Shown: positions 36,154-45,619 of the stretch, one piece after another
How positions within the stretch are numbered: position 1 is the first letter of the stretch
Layout of the letters: each line of letters opens with the position of its first letter
Program-made: the position numbers and the translations under genes
Notes under the pieces: generated by a model
What the model saw: the letters and a program-made list of their open reading frames with translations, nothing else
What the model was told of the DNA's origin: nothing
The model's database searches: none
NCBI RefSeq assembly: GCF_017833415.1
Contig: NZ_JAFICC010000008.1
Location: 1 to 64,000 of the forward strand
Direction of reading: 5' to 3'
Origin: Flavobacterium sp. 1355
Lineage (GTDB): Bacteria > Bacteroidota > Bacteroidia > Flavobacteriales > Flavobacteriaceae
Length of the DNA: 64,000 nt

Positions 36154-36522
36154 ATGGGAAGATTCAGAAGACGCATGTACGAAGATTATCAGCAATATAG
36201 TACTGATGAAAACTTTAATATAGCATGCAAAAAAGTAAAAAGAATTAAAGGATTTTATTCGCATTTAAGAATTTATGTAATTATAAATATTCTGATTATT
36301 ATTGCAAGTATAAACGGAGAAATTTTCGGAGATCACATTCACATTCGTGACGGAGGATTATTTAGCTGGCACACTTATTCGACAGCAGTTTTCTGGGGAA
36401 TTGGTTTACTGGCACACGCACTATCGGTTTTTGGGCGGGATCTATTTTTTAGTGATGACTGGGAAGAAAGAAAAATCCAGGAATACATGAAAAAACAAGA
36501 AGCCAAAAACAAATGGGAATAA
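36154..36522 (+). CDS. 2TM-domain protein 3
   Basis: A protein of 122 residues from the ATG at 36154. A longer frame from 36043 would overlap the previous gene, and its extension is out of character (Lys-rich). It begins with a basic MGRFRRRMYEDYQ. Its loop between the two helices differs from its paralogues (GDHIHIRDGGLFSWHTYS) and contains four His, so this copy may sense a metal or pH. The C-terminal DWEERKIQEYMKK is conserved. Confidence 0.85.
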   Translation: MGRFRRRMYEDYQQYSTDENFNIACKKVKRIKGFYSHLRIYVIINILIIIASINGEIFGDHIHIRDGGLFSWHTYSTAVFWGIGLLAHALSVFGRDLFFSDDWEERKIQEYMKKQEAKNKWE

Positions 36523-36545
36523 CTTTAAATTTTGCATTTTTATAA

Positions 36546-37313
36546 ATGACTACATTAATTATAGAAGACGAAAAGCCGGCAGCAAGGCTGCTTCAGCGAA
36601 AGTTAGAAAAGCTGAACATCGCAGTAGAAACCATGTTGCATTCTGTAGAAGAATCAATTGACTGGTTTTCAAATAACGAACATCCGGATTTAATTTTTCT
36701 GGATATTCAATTGTCTGACGGTTTATCGTTTGAAATTTTTGAAAAAATAGACATTAAAAGTGCCATTATTTTTACAACAGCTTATGATGAATATGCATTA
36801 AAAGCTTTTAAACTCAATAGTATAGATTATCTTCTTAAACCAATTGACGAAGATGATCTTGATGTTGCGGTAACAAAATTTAAATCCCGTTTGCCAAAAC
36901 CGGAATCTGAAAACCGGAATCTACAGCTTGATTTTGAGCAGATCAGAAAAATGCTTTCAAATCCTTTTGAGAAAAATTACAAAAAGCGGTTTACAGTTAA
37001 AATCGGACAACATTTAAAAGTGATTACAACCGATGAAGTAGAATGTTTTTTTAGCGAAAACAAAGGGACTTACATTCATACTTTTGATAATCGTGATTAC
37101 CTGATCGATTCGACTCTCGAAATTCTGGAACAGGAATTAGACAGCAAGGATTTTTTTCGCGTAAGCAGAAAATTTATAGTTCCGCTAAAAGCCATTAAAG
37201 AAATTCAGGTTTATACCAATTCACGTCTAAAAGTGATCTTGCCAACATACAAAGAAGATGAGGTTATTGTAAGCCGTGAAAAAGTTCAGGATTTTAAAAA
37301 CTGGCTCGGGTAA
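36546..37313 (+). CDS. LytTR-family response regulator
   Basis: A protein of 255 residues. The receiver domain (1-120) has Asp53 in LIFLDIQLSDG and the Lys in LLKPID. The LytTR DNA-binding domain (about 150-255) has FFSENKGTYIHTFD and FFRVSRKFIVPL. It is the last gene of the TonB-receptor-associated run and is transcribed with the LytS kinase. Together they form the output of the signalling unit. Confidence 0.95.
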   Translation: MTTLIIEDEKPAARLLQRKLEKLNIAVETMLHSVEESIDWFSNNEHPDLIFLDIQLSDGLSFEIFEKIDIKSAIIFTTAYDEYALKAFKLNSIDYLLKPIDEDDLDVAVTKFKSRLPKPESENRNLQLDFEQIRKMLSNPFEKNYKKRFTVKIGQHLKVITTDEVECFFSENKGTYIHTFDNRDYLIDSTLEILEQELDSKDFFRVSRKFIVPLKAIKEIQVYTNSRLKVILPTYKEDEVIVSREKVQDFKNWLG

Positions 37314-37342
37314 AAATAATTCCATCAGAATTGAATTTCATA

Positions 37343-37387
37343 GAACCATAGGTTCGATTCATTTTGTAGGGCCGGATTTTAATCCGG
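37343..37387. repeat. Two small hairpins
   Basis: GAACC-ATA-GGTTC at 37343-37355 and CCGGATT/AATCCGG at 37372-37387. They belong to intergenic words often seen near terminators in such genomes. They lie between convergent genes. Confidence 0.55.
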
Positions 37388-37446
37388 TTTAAATATGAGA
37401 ACCAATCAATAGAGCCGTAGAATCTATATTAAATAGTATAAAAATA

Positions 37447-37490
37447 AAAAAGGGCTGAAAACTTTAAAAGTTTCAGCTCTTTTTATTTTT
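37447..37490. terminator. Bidirectional terminator after LytTR and heme A synthase
   Basis: AAAAAGGGCTGAAA / TTTCAGCTCTTTTT with a short loop and A/T runs on both sides. It lies between convergent genes. Confidence 0.88.
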
Positions 37491-37500
37491 AATAACCCTG

Positions 37501-38526
37501 TTATTTACTCAATCTGTGCAATGTATACGTCATAGCACTCAAAAGGAAAAACGCCATAATCTGATGAATTAATCCTAACGCCAAAGGCACACTGTAGAGC
37601 AAAGTAAAAACCCCTAGTAAAAACTGAATAAAAACAAAAACGACCAAAGTTTTTATTCCATTTGCCTGAGTGTTGGTAAGTGTGTATTTTTTACTTTTAA
37701 AGAAAAGAAAAAGGATAATCGCGACAACTACATAAGCAAAAGTTCTGTGTACAAACTGAACACCGCTTTTTCCTTCAATTAGATTTTTAACCAAACCCGA
37801 TTGCTCAATAAAGACCGATTCGTGAATAAATTCTCCATCGCTCATTAGAGGCCAGTGGTTATGAATTAATCCGGCGTTTAGTCCGGCAACAAATCCACCA
37901 TAAATGATTTGAATTAATAAAGCGACCAAAGCATATCTTGCAATTGTACGTAGTGGTAAAATTTTATTGATATTTCTTTCCGGATAAATCAGATCTAAAG
38001 CAACCCAAAGTGTATAAGCGAAAGTTATAAAAGCAAAAGTTAAGTGTAATGAAAGTCTAAAATGACTAACATCCGGATTGTCGATTAACCCGCTTCGAAC
38101 CATAAACCAGCCCAAAAATCCCTGAAAAGCTCCCATTGCCAAAAGAACAATGCATTTTTTAATTGTGGGCGTATCTAATTTTTTTCGAATTAAGAAATAA
38201 ACGAACGGTATAAAAAATACCAAACCAATTATACGCCCAATAAAGCGGTGAAACCATTCCCAGAAATAAATAAACTTATAATCTGCTAATTGAAAATCGT
38301 TGTGGATATTGATTTTTTGGTACTCAGGAAATTTTTTATATTCATCAAAAGCAGCCTGCCACTTAGCTTCCGTTAAAGGCGGAAATGTATCGGTTACCAA
38401 ATGCCAGTCAGTCATTGATAAACCCGAATTGGTCAGACGTGTGATTCCTCCCACAACAACCATTAAAAACAATAAAACACAGCCTGATAGTAACCAAATG
38501 ATCACTGATTTGTTTTCTTTTTTCAT
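37501..38526 (-). CDS. ctaA: Heme A synthase (COX15/CtaA)
   Basis: A membrane protein of 341 residues with eight predicted helices. Heme-ligand His candidates lie in EWFHRFIGR (first half), FRLSLHLTFAF, FVHRTFAYV and GLIHQIMAFF. It oxidises heme O to heme A for cytochrome aa3 oxidase. The start overlaps the previous gene's stop by four bases, so it is translationally coupled to it. Confidence 0.93.
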   Translation of the reverse strand: MKKENKSVIIWLLSGCVLLFLMVVVGGITRLTNSGLSMTDWHLVTDTFPPLTEAKWQAAFDEYKKFPEYQKINIHNDFQLADYKFIYFWEWFHRFIGRIIGLVFFIPFVYFLIRKKLDTPTIKKCIVLLAMGAFQGFLGWFMVRSGLIDNPDVSHFRLSLHLTFAFITFAYTLWVALDLIYPERNINKILPLRTIARYALVALLIQIIYGGFVAGLNAGLIHNHWPLMSDGEFIHESVFIEQSGLVKNLIEGKSGVQFVHRTFAYVVVAIILFLFFKSKKYTLTNTQANGIKTLVVFVFIQFLLGVFTLLYSVPLALGLIHQIMAFFLLSAMTYTLHRLSK

Positions 38527-38891
38527 TCTTTTCCAATTAGTTCGATTTCGTTTTTGCCATTTGCTTTAAAAATTCTTTTTAGATAGAATTTAGAAGTAAT
38601 TATGTTTAGTAAAATGCTTGTAGGAAATATAATACTTCCTACAATAATTCTTGAAGTTAAATTTTTAGGATCAATTTTTAAATTTATAATTTGATTTAAA
38701 GCTGGACTTGTCATTATTAAAGCAATTAGAAAAATTAAAGCACATGGGACAATAAGTGACATAAAAAAGTATAGCAATTGATATTTAAAATGTTTTTTTG
38801 TACTGTTTTTTAATTCTTTAAAAAAAATATAATTTGGATATATAATAACTACTGCAAGTAAAATTCTAAAAATTACTTTGTAAACATCCAT
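38523..38891 (-). CDS. Small membrane protein, unknown
   Basis: A protein of 122 residues with three predicted membrane helices (about 7-24, 42-65 and 84-105) and a Lys-rich connection. I do not recognise its family. It overlaps heme A synthase by four bases and touches the CCA-adding enzyme gene, so it lies inside a compact operon. No motif points to a role. Confidence 0.7.
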   Translation of the reverse strand: MDVYKVIFRILLAVVIIYPNYIFFKELKNSTKKHFKYQLLYFFMSLIVPCALIFLIALIMTSPALNQIINLKIDPKNLTSRIIVGSIIFPTSILLNIITSKFYLKRIFKANGKNEIELIGKE

Positions 38892-40321
38892 TACTTTTTA
38901 AGCGTTAGATTCAACTTTGCAGCCCTTTTAATCACAAAATCATAAGCCGCCTGATATTCATTTGGAATATCACCTTCTAAAATAGCTTCTTTTACAGCCT
39001 CTTTTAAAACTCCAATTTCGCGTGAAGGTTTTAAATCGAACATTTCCATAATTTCTTCGCCGGAAATTGGCGGCTGAAAATTACGAACGTGATCGCGTTC
39101 TTCGACTTCAACAATTTTCTTGCGAACTACTTCGAAGTTTTTATGATATTTTTTGAACTTTGCAGGATTTTTGGTTGTAATATCGGCTTCACATAATGTC
39201 ATTAAATCCTCAACATCTTCGCCGGCATCAAAAACCAAACGGCGAACTGCGCTATCCGTTACAATATCCTGAGCCAGAACAATCGGGCGTGAGCTCATAA
39301 TCACCATTTTTTGCACAAATTTCATTTTGTGGTTTAGTGGCATGTGCAAACGTTCAAATATTTTTTTAGCCATTTTTCCGCCCAGAAATTCATGACCGTG
39401 AAAAGTCCAGCCTTGTTTTTTATTGAAACGTTTTGTTGGTGCTTTTCCAATATCGTGTAATAAAGCCGACCAGCGCAGCCACACATCATCAGTATTAGGA
39501 CAAATATTATCTACAACTTCCAATGTATGGTAGAAATTGTTTTTATGTGTATGGCCTTCAATTTCTTCAACCTGATTCAACGCTGTTAATTCGGGCAAAA
39601 TAATATCCAGAAGTCCGGTTTTGTATAATAATAAAAACCCAACAGAAGGTTTATCTGTAGAAAGGATTTTGTTTAATTCATCAACAATTCTTTCACCAGA
39701 AATAATATTAATGCGATCAGCATTTTTTGTGATGGCATTTAGTGAATTCTCTTCGATTTCAAAATTGAGCTGTGTGGCAAAACGAATAGCACGAAGCATT
39801 CGCAAAGGATCGTCAGAATAAGTAATATCCGGATCCAAAGGCGTTTTTATAGTTTTGTGCTCTAAGTCGGCTAAACCATTAAACGGGTCCAGAAGATCTC
39901 CAAAGTTATTTTCGTTTAGCGACAAAGCCAATGCATTTATAGTAAAATCACGACGGTTTTGATCGTCCTTAAGTGTTCCGTTTTCTACAATCGGATTTCG
40001 ACTATCGCGGTTATAAGATTCTTTTCGGGCACCAACAAATTCGATATCAGTATCTTCAAAACGGAGCATTGCAGTTCCGTAGGTTTTGAAAACCTGAACT
40101 TTGGGTTTTTTAGGAAGCAATTCAGATACCTTTAAAGCCAGCTCAATTCCGCTTCCGACAGCAACAACATCAATATCTTTTTTAGAACCGCGGTTTAAAA
40201 GTAAATCACGCACGAATCCGCCAATTACATAACTATCAACATTTAGTTCTTTTGACGCCTGCGAAATGATTTCGAAGATTTTATTTTTTAAAGCTGTTTT
40301 ATAATTTGTTTGTATAGCCAC
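38891..40321 (-). CDS. cca: CCA-adding tRNA nucleotidyltransferase (HD-type)
   Basis: A protein of 476 residues. Nucleotidyltransferase motifs GGFVRD (34-39) and KDIDVV (48-53) carry the catalytic acidic residues. The RRDFTINAL and RMLRAIRFA strings bind tRNA and nucleotide. A C-terminal HD domain (LLHDIGKAP near 285) is present. It adds or repairs the CCA end of tRNA. It is the first gene of a three-gene unit with the small membrane protein and heme A synthase. Confidence 0.96.
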   Translation of the reverse strand: MAIQTNYKTALKNKIFEIISQASKELNVDSYVIGGFVRDLLLNRGSKKDIDVVAVGSGIELALKVSELLPKKPKVQVFKTYGTAMLRFEDTDIEFVGARKESYNRDSRNPIVENGTLKDDQNRRDFTINALALSLNENNFGDLLDPFNGLADLEHKTIKTPLDPDITYSDDPLRMLRAIRFATQLNFEIEENSLNAITKNADRINIISGERIVDELNKILSTDKPSVGFLLLYKTGLLDIILPELTALNQVEEIEGHTHKNNFYHTLEVVDNICPNTDDVWLRWSALLHDIGKAPTKRFNKKQGWTFHGHEFLGGKMAKKIFERLHMPLNHKMKFVQKMVIMSSRPIVLAQDIVTDSAVRRLVFDAGEDVEDLMTLCEADITTKNPAKFKKYHKNFEVVRKKIVEVEERDHVRNFQPPISGEEIMEMFDLKPSREIGVLKEAVKEAILEGDIPNEYQAAYDFVIKRAAKLNLTLKK

Positions 40322-40474
40322 GAATTCACGAATTTTTAGAGTATGTTTATTCTGGAAGAATGAACGACTGCAAATTTACAACATAGAAAATGCCTATTAT
40401 AATCTATTGCTGACTTTTTTAAACAATTTCGCATTTTGAGAGTTGGATTTTTATAAAGTGAGAAAATGTTGCCA

Positions 40475-40550
40475 CGAATTACACAAATTTTCACGAATCA
40501 GAACTTACAAGCAAAAATAAAAATTAGTGGAAATTTGTGTAATTCGTGCT
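40475..40550. repeat. Inverted repeat between divergent genes
   Basis: The arms at 40475-40496 and 40529-40550 pair over 22 bp with one mismatch (CACGAATTACACAAA / TTTGTGTAATTCGTG). As the flanking genes are divergent, it cannot serve as their terminator. It belongs to the family seen at 10648-10712 and 50469-50530. Confidence 0.8.
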
Positions 40551-40616
40551 AAAAAAACTTTTATAACGTCATAAAACAAATCAATTGCAATACCATATTT
40601 TTAGAAATTCAATTTG

Positions 40617-40624
40617 TATTTTTG
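40617..40624 (+). promoter_or_regulatory. -7 element of yaaA promoter
   Basis: TATTTTTG matches TAnnTTTG, 21 bp before the ATG at 40645. It excludes the upstream ATG at 40585 as the start. Confidence 0.6.
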
Positions 40625-40644
40625 AATCAATTAAAAATGCACAA

Positions 40645-41403
40645 ATGAAAATTGTTATATCGCCTGCAAAGTCATTAAATTTCGAAAAAGAATTACCAAC
40701 AACTCAGCATACAGAACCTTCTTTCCTTAAAGAAGCACGTCAGGTTCATAAAGTTTTAAAACCAAAGAAACCGAAAGAATTATCAGAATTAATGTCAATT
40801 TCAGATAAACTGGCCGATCTGAATTGGGAACGCAATCAAAAATGGAAAACACCTTTTACTTCAGAAAATGCACGCCCGGCTGTATATACTTTTGATGGTG
40901 ATGTGTATACAGGTTTAGATGCCTATACAATTCCGTTGGAGAAATTAGATGCTTTGCAAGATAAACTCAGAATTTTGTCAGGCCTTTACGGAGTTCTGAA
41001 ACCACTGGATTTAATGCAGGCTTACCGCTTAGAAATGGGAACCAAACTTCCAATTGGTGAACATAAAAACCTGCATGATTTCTGGAAAGTTCCCGTAACA
41101 AAAGCATTAAATAAAGAGTTGAAAAAAGGAGAGCTGTTTGTGAACCTGGCCAGTAACGAATATTTTTCTGCAGTAGATGTAAAAGCTTTAAAAGTTCCTG
41201 TTATTACGCCGGATTTTAAAGATTATAAAGATGGAGAATTAAAAATGATCAGTTTCTTTGCAAAAAAGGCGAGAGGCATGATGGTACGTTATATTATTGA
41301 TACCAATGCAGAAACTGTTGATGACCTAAAAGGATTTAATTACGAAGGATATCAGTATGATGCTAATCTTTCTAAAGGAAATCATTTGGTTTTTACGAGA
41401 TAG
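40645..41403 (+). CDS. yaaA: Peroxide stress protein YaaA
   Basis: A protein of 252 residues from the ATG at 40645. It starts with MKIVISPAKSL, the family's hallmark, and has RILSGLYGVLKPLDL and NLASNEYF. YaaA limits free iron and DNA damage during hydrogen peroxide stress. It is a single-gene unit, ending near a strong bidirectional terminator. Confidence 0.96.
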   Translation: MKIVISPAKSLNFEKELPTTQHTEPSFLKEARQVHKVLKPKKPKELSELMSISDKLADLNWERNQKWKTPFTSENARPAVYTFDGDVYTGLDAYTIPLEKLDALQDKLRILSGLYGVLKPLDLMQAYRLEMGTKLPIGEHKNLHDFWKVPVTKALNKELKKGELFVNLASNEYFSAVDVKALKVPVITPDFKDYKDGELKMISFFAKKARGMMVRYIIDTNAETVDDLKGFNYEGYQYDANLSKGNHLVFTR

Positions 41404-41409
41404 GTTTTT

Positions 41410-41545
41410 TTGAGGTTCTAAGGTTCTGAGGTGCAGAGGGACAAAGGTTGTTTCTTCACTTTGAGATTATTTAAACACAAAGGCGCAAAGATTTACGCAA
41501 GGTTCGCAAAGTTAAGAAAACCTGAAACCTGAAACCTAAAACAAA
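41410..41545. repeat. Cluster of dispersed repeat words
   Basis: Three different words follow each other: GGTTCTAAGGTTCTGAGG with GGGACAAAGG, then ACACAAAGGCGCAAAG, then CCTGAAACCTGAAACC. Each recurs elsewhere in the window (21428, 51334 and 60668 regions). Confidence 0.65.
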
Positions 41546-41551
41546 AAACAT

Positions 41552-41588
41552 AAAAAAGCCGGGTCACAGGAAATTGACCCGGCTTTTT
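41552..41588. terminator. Bidirectional terminator after yaaA and emrB
   Basis: AAAAAAGCCGGGTCA / TGACCCGGCTTTTT is a GC-rich stem, 14 bp, with A and T runs. It separates convergent genes. Confidence 0.93.
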
Positions 41589-41612
41589 CGTATTATAAAT
41601 AATTATTAAATA

Positions 41613-43202
41613 TTAATGCATCGCATCTGCGGGATTAATTTTGTTCTTTCCTTTTTTAATAAGAAGGATAATAGGGATACAGCATAAAAACATAATTCCT
41701 AAATACATAAAAATATCTATGTAGGCCATTACGGTACTTTGCTTAAGCACAGCATATTCTAATGCCTGATACGATTTCTTAAGCGCTACATCAGCACTAT
41801 ATCCTTTAGACATAAATGCCTGTTGCATGCCCGTAACACGTTGGCTTACTTCATGTTTGGCAGGATCGAGATTATTAATCAAATCAACTCTGTGTTCCTG
41901 GCTGAAACGGGTAATAAAAGTGGTGATAATCGCGATACCAAAAGATCCGCCAAGCTGACGCATCATTCCGGTAAAAGCTGCTCCCTCACCAATTTGTTTT
42001 CCTTTTAATGTCGACAGAGAAAGAGTTGTAATAGGCACAAAAAGTAATCCTAAACCAACTCCTCTAAGAATTAAAGGCCAATACATATGTTCTACACCGG
42101 TATCGGGAGTCATGCGCGTTTGCATCATAAAGGTAAAGAAGAAGAAAATCAAAAATCCTACTCCAACCATATATCCCTGAGGAACACCTTTCTGAATCAT
42201 ATTACCCACAAATGGCATCATAATAGCAGTAGTAATAGAACCCGGAATCAATAATAATCCAGCATCAGTTGCGGTCCATCCTAAGATTGACTGCGTATAA
42301 ATCGGGATAATCAATGTAGATCCGTATAAACCAAAACCAAGAATAAAACACATTACAGTTCCGATTCTTAAATTTCCATCTTTTAAAACGCTTAAGTTTA
42401 CAATAGGATGTTTGTAAGTCAGCTCTCTCCAGATAAAAAGAACCAATCCTAAAACAGTTACAACACTTAAAGTTACAATAAGTGAATCGTTAAACCAGTC
42501 GTCCTGCTGACCGTGTTCCAGAACAAATTGCAATGAACCAATAAAAGCGGTTAATAAAATAATTCCCCACCAGTCAACCTGATTTGCTTTTAATTTCTCT
42601 CCGTATTTTGGACTTCTTACGAAAGTAATCGCCAGAATAGTAGCAATAATCCCCAGTGGAATATTGATATAAAATATATAAGGCCATGAATAATTATCTA
42701 CTAAATAACCTCCCAAAGGCGGTCCAAGAGTTGGTCCCACAATTACACCCATTCCGTAAATAGCCTGCGCCATACCACGTTTGGCCACAGGGTAACTTTC
42801 GGTAATAATAGTCTGGGCGGTTACAAGAAGGGCACCACCACCCATTCCCTGTACAAACCTAAAGGCTACCAACTCCCATATATTACTGGCATTTCCACAT
42901 AAAAAAGAACAGACGGTAAATATTATAATCGAAGCTACAAAGTAATTACGTCTTCCAAATTGCTGAGAAAGCCAGCTCGTCATCGGGATTACAATAACAT
43001 TCGCAATAGCGTATGCTGTAATCACCCAGGCCACATCCGTCAAAGTAGCACCAAGGCTACCTCGCATGTCTGTTAGTGCTACGTTTACAATCGTGGTATC
43101 AACAATTTCCAGCAATGCACAAAGTACTGCTGTAATCGTGATAATGACACGTCTGTAACCGTATTCTACTAAATCGTCGTCTCCTTGTACTGCTGTTGCC
43201 AT
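41613..43202 (-). CDS. emrB: EmrB-type MFS multidrug exporter (DHA2)
   Basis: A membrane protein of 529 residues with 14 predicted helices. It has the DHA2 motifs: DTTIVNVALTDM in helix 1, FRFVQGMGGGALL in the motif-A/C region, and GPTLGPPLGGYL (antiporter motif C). It pumps hydrophobic drugs through EmrA and TolC. It is the last gene of a four-gene operon. Confidence 0.95.
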   Translation of the reverse strand: MATAVQGDDDLVEYGYRRVIITITAVLCALLEIVDTTIVNVALTDMRGSLGATLTDVAWVITAYAIANVIVIPMTSWLSQQFGRRNYFVASIIIFTVCSFLCGNASNIWELVAFRFVQGMGGGALLVTAQTIITESYPVAKRGMAQAIYGMGVIVGPTLGPPLGGYLVDNYSWPYIFYINIPLGIIATILAITFVRSPKYGEKLKANQVDWWGIILLTAFIGSLQFVLEHGQQDDWFNDSLIVTLSVVTVLGLVLFIWRELTYKHPIVNLSVLKDGNLRIGTVMCFILGFGLYGSTLIIPIYTQSILGWTATDAGLLLIPGSITTAIMMPFVGNMIQKGVPQGYMVGVGFLIFFFFTFMMQTRMTPDTGVEHMYWPLILRGVGLGLLFVPITTLSLSTLKGKQIGEGAAFTGMMRQLGGSFGIAIITTFITRFSQEHRVDLINNLDPAKHEVSQRVTGMQQAFMSKGYSADVALKKSYQALEYAVLKQSTVMAYIDIFMYLGIMFLCCIPIILLIKKGKNKINPADAMH

Positions 43203-43205
43203 TTT

Positions 43206-44285
43206 TTATTTCAAATGTACGTCTACATCAACATTCATTCCCGGACGTAATAATTTTACTTTCTTAGGATCGTTTGATTCATCTAAACTGATTTTTACTG
43301 GTAATCTCTGAATTGTTTTTACGAAGTTTCCTGTTGCATTGTCAGGAGGTAAAAGTGAAAAACGAGATCCTGTTGCAGGAGAAAAAGAAGTCACAGTTCC
43401 TTTAAACTCATAATTAGGATAAGCATCTACTTTTAAGCTTACTTTTTGACCCACAACCATTTTGTTTAATTGCGTTTCTTTAAAGTTGGCTACAACCCAT
43501 GCTTCATTATTATTAATAATATAAAATAAAGATTGTCCCGGCTGAACCAATTGTCCCGGCTGAATGTCTACTTTAGAAACCTGTCCATCAATAGCAGCAG
43601 TTACTACAGTATAAGTAAGGTTTAATTTTGCAACCTCAAGCATCGTTTTTGCTTTTTTGATGTTTGCAGAAGCTACTTCCGTTTGTTTGTCAGAAACTTT
43701 AGATTTAGATTCAATTACCGATTTTTGGTAAGAACTTGCTCTTTGTTGCTGTTCTAAAACACGAACCTGATTTTCTGCTTCGTCTTTTGCAGTCTGAGCC
43801 TGCTCAAATTGTTGTTTTGTAATTGTATGTGTTTTGTACAAATTGTTGTAACGGTTAAAATCGTTTGTCAATTGTCTTAATCTGATTTTGGCACTTTCGA
43901 TAGAACCGCCGGCAGATCTCATATTAGCATCAGAAACCGAAATACTTGCATATGCACTTCCTATATCAGCTTTTGCTGCTTCATATTGACCTTCAGCTCC
44001 TAGTAAAGCAGCATTTGCTTCATCAATTTTTAACTCATAATCTCTTTTATCGATAGTAAATAAAGTATCTCCTTTTTTTACAAAATCATTATCTTTTACA
44101 TAAACTTTGCTAATGTATCCTGAAACTCTAGGGATAATAGGATTCATTTTTTTCTCAATTTGAGCATCATCTGTTTCTTCGTGAGCCTGTGAGTGTAAGT
44201 ATTTAGATATTCCGTAAGTTCCGCCCACTAAAATCAAAACGGTTAGTATGATGATGAATTTTTTATTTGTCTTTTTCTTTTCCAT
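43206..44285 (-). CDS. emrA: HlyD/EmrA-family membrane fusion protein
   Basis: A periplasmic adaptor of 359 residues. One N-terminal membrane helix (about 10-28) is followed by a lipoyl half-motif (MNPIIPRVSGYISKVYVKDN), a long coiled-coil hairpin (about 85-220) and the second lipoyl half (IDGQVSKVDIQPGQLVQPGQ). It links EmrB to the outer-membrane TolC. It is spaced 3 bp from emrB. Confidence 0.94.
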   Translation of the reverse strand: MEKKKTNKKFIIILTVLILVGGTYGISKYLHSQAHEETDDAQIEKKMNPIIPRVSGYISKVYVKDNDFVKKGDTLFTIDKRDYELKIDEANAALLGAEGQYEAAKADIGSAYASISVSDANMRSAGGSIESAKIRLRQLTNDFNRYNNLYKTHTITKQQFEQAQTAKDEAENQVRVLEQQQRASSYQKSVIESKSKVSDKQTEVASANIKKAKTMLEVAKLNLTYTVVTAAIDGQVSKVDIQPGQLVQPGQSLFYIINNNEAWVVANFKETQLNKMVVGQKVSLKVDAYPNYEFKGTVTSFSPATGSRFSLLPPDNATGNFVKTIQRLPVKISLDESNDPKKVKLLRPGMNVDVDVHLK

Positions 44286-44296
44286 GAGAGCTATGA

Positions 44297-45619
44297 TTAT
44301 ATTTTAGAAAGATTGAATGATTGTGATAATTGTCCTGATACTGAAAGTAATTCGTAATATTTTTGAATAATGGCTGCTTTAGACAAAGCGGTGTTGATTT
44401 TTGCATTAAGATGTTCAACATCGGCTTCAACCAAATCATTAGTATCAGATAAACCATTATCAAATTTATCTTTTACAAGCCTGTAGTTTTCTGCTGCCTG
44501 TTGAAGCGCTTCGTCATAAACAACACTTTGGTTGATCGCCAGGTTATAATCTTCAATAGATTTCTGAACTTCAACCTTAATACGGTCTGTCATAATTGCT
44601 TCGGTATTTTTCACTTCCAGTGCTCTGCTTTCTGCCTCACGAACATGAGCATTATTTTTTAGAATTCCCGACAAGTCATACGTTAAACCTACACCAAAAT
44701 TCATTGCATATTTTACAGTAATAAAATCTTTAAGATCTAATGCTGTATAACCACCCAGCAAAGCAAGTGATGGATAATAACCTGCTTTTGCAACTTTTAT
44801 ATTTGCCTCACTGGCTTTTTGCTGGAAACGAAGAGCCTCTAAATCTTTTCTGTTTTCAAGTGCAATCGCATCAGACGTTGGAGCATTACTTGTTTTTAAA
44901 CTAAAGAAATCATCTTCGTTAACTTCAATTTTTACGCTCGGATCTAACTTTAATAAAGTGACAAGATAAAAATTAATGTTGTTGATGTTGTTATTAGCTT
45001 CATCAATAGATAATTGTGTTTTAGAAACCAGTAACTGCGCTTTCAACAAGTCATTTCTCGGAATGATTCCGTTTTTCTCCAATTCTGTAAAATCAGTAAC
45101 ACGCTGTTTAGCCTGCTTTTGGTTTTCGTTCAAAAGATCCAGCGTTTTTTGAGCTTCGTATAAAGCAGTATAATAAGTGATTACACGTAGGGCTACATCT
45201 TCTTTAGTTTTAGCCGCATTTGCAGATTCTGCCTCATAAAGATTGTCGTAAGCATCAATACTGCTCTGAATTTTAAATCCTGAAAAAATCGGAAGACTTA
45301 AATTTGCCATACCAAACATAGCACGATCCGGAGAAGCCGTTGGCTCTGAACTTGCTTCGTCATTATGCATGTCGATAGAAGCTTTTCCTAAACGTTGGTA
45401 TTGCCCCTGAATTTTAAGATCAGGATATTGATTGTTCTTAACGGTTTGTAACTCATACTTTTTTGAGTTTACCTTAGTATTGGCAAGCGTAACTTCGTTA
45501 CTCTTTTCCCACGCCATTTTAACGGCTTCGTCTAAGGTTAAACTTGTTTTTTCTTGTGCTTCTATTGAAGATATTCCGATAAAGAAAACTCCAAAGAGCA
45601 TTAATTGACTAATTTTCAT
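44297..45619 (-). CDS. TolC-family outer-membrane efflux protein
   Basis: A protein of 440 residues from the ATG at 45619; the frame could run six bases further to a TTG at 45625, which is weaker. The signal peptide ends near SIEAQ. Two TolC repeat units carry coiled-coil helices (about 25-230 and 235-435). It forms the outer-membrane duct. Its start lies inside the end of the TetR gene, so translation is coupled. Confidence 0.93.
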   Translation of the reverse strand: MKISQLMLFGVFFIGISSIEAQEKTSLTLDEAVKMAWEKSNEVTLANTKVNSKKYELQTVKNNQYPDLKIQGQYQRLGKASIDMHNDEASSEPTASPDRAMFGMANLSLPIFSGFKIQSSIDAYDNLYEAESANAAKTKEDVALRVITYYTALYEAQKTLDLLNENQKQAKQRVTDFTELEKNGIIPRNDLLKAQLLVSKTQLSIDEANNNINNINFYLVTLLKLDPSVKIEVNEDDFFSLKTSNAPTSDAIALENRKDLEALRFQQKASEANIKVAKAGYYPSLALLGGYTALDLKDFITVKYAMNFGVGLTYDLSGILKNNAHVREAESRALEVKNTEAIMTDRIKVEVQKSIEDYNLAINQSVVYDEALQQAAENYRLVKDKFDNGLSDTNDLVEADVEHLNAKINTALSKAAIIQKYYELLSVSGQLSQSFNLSKI

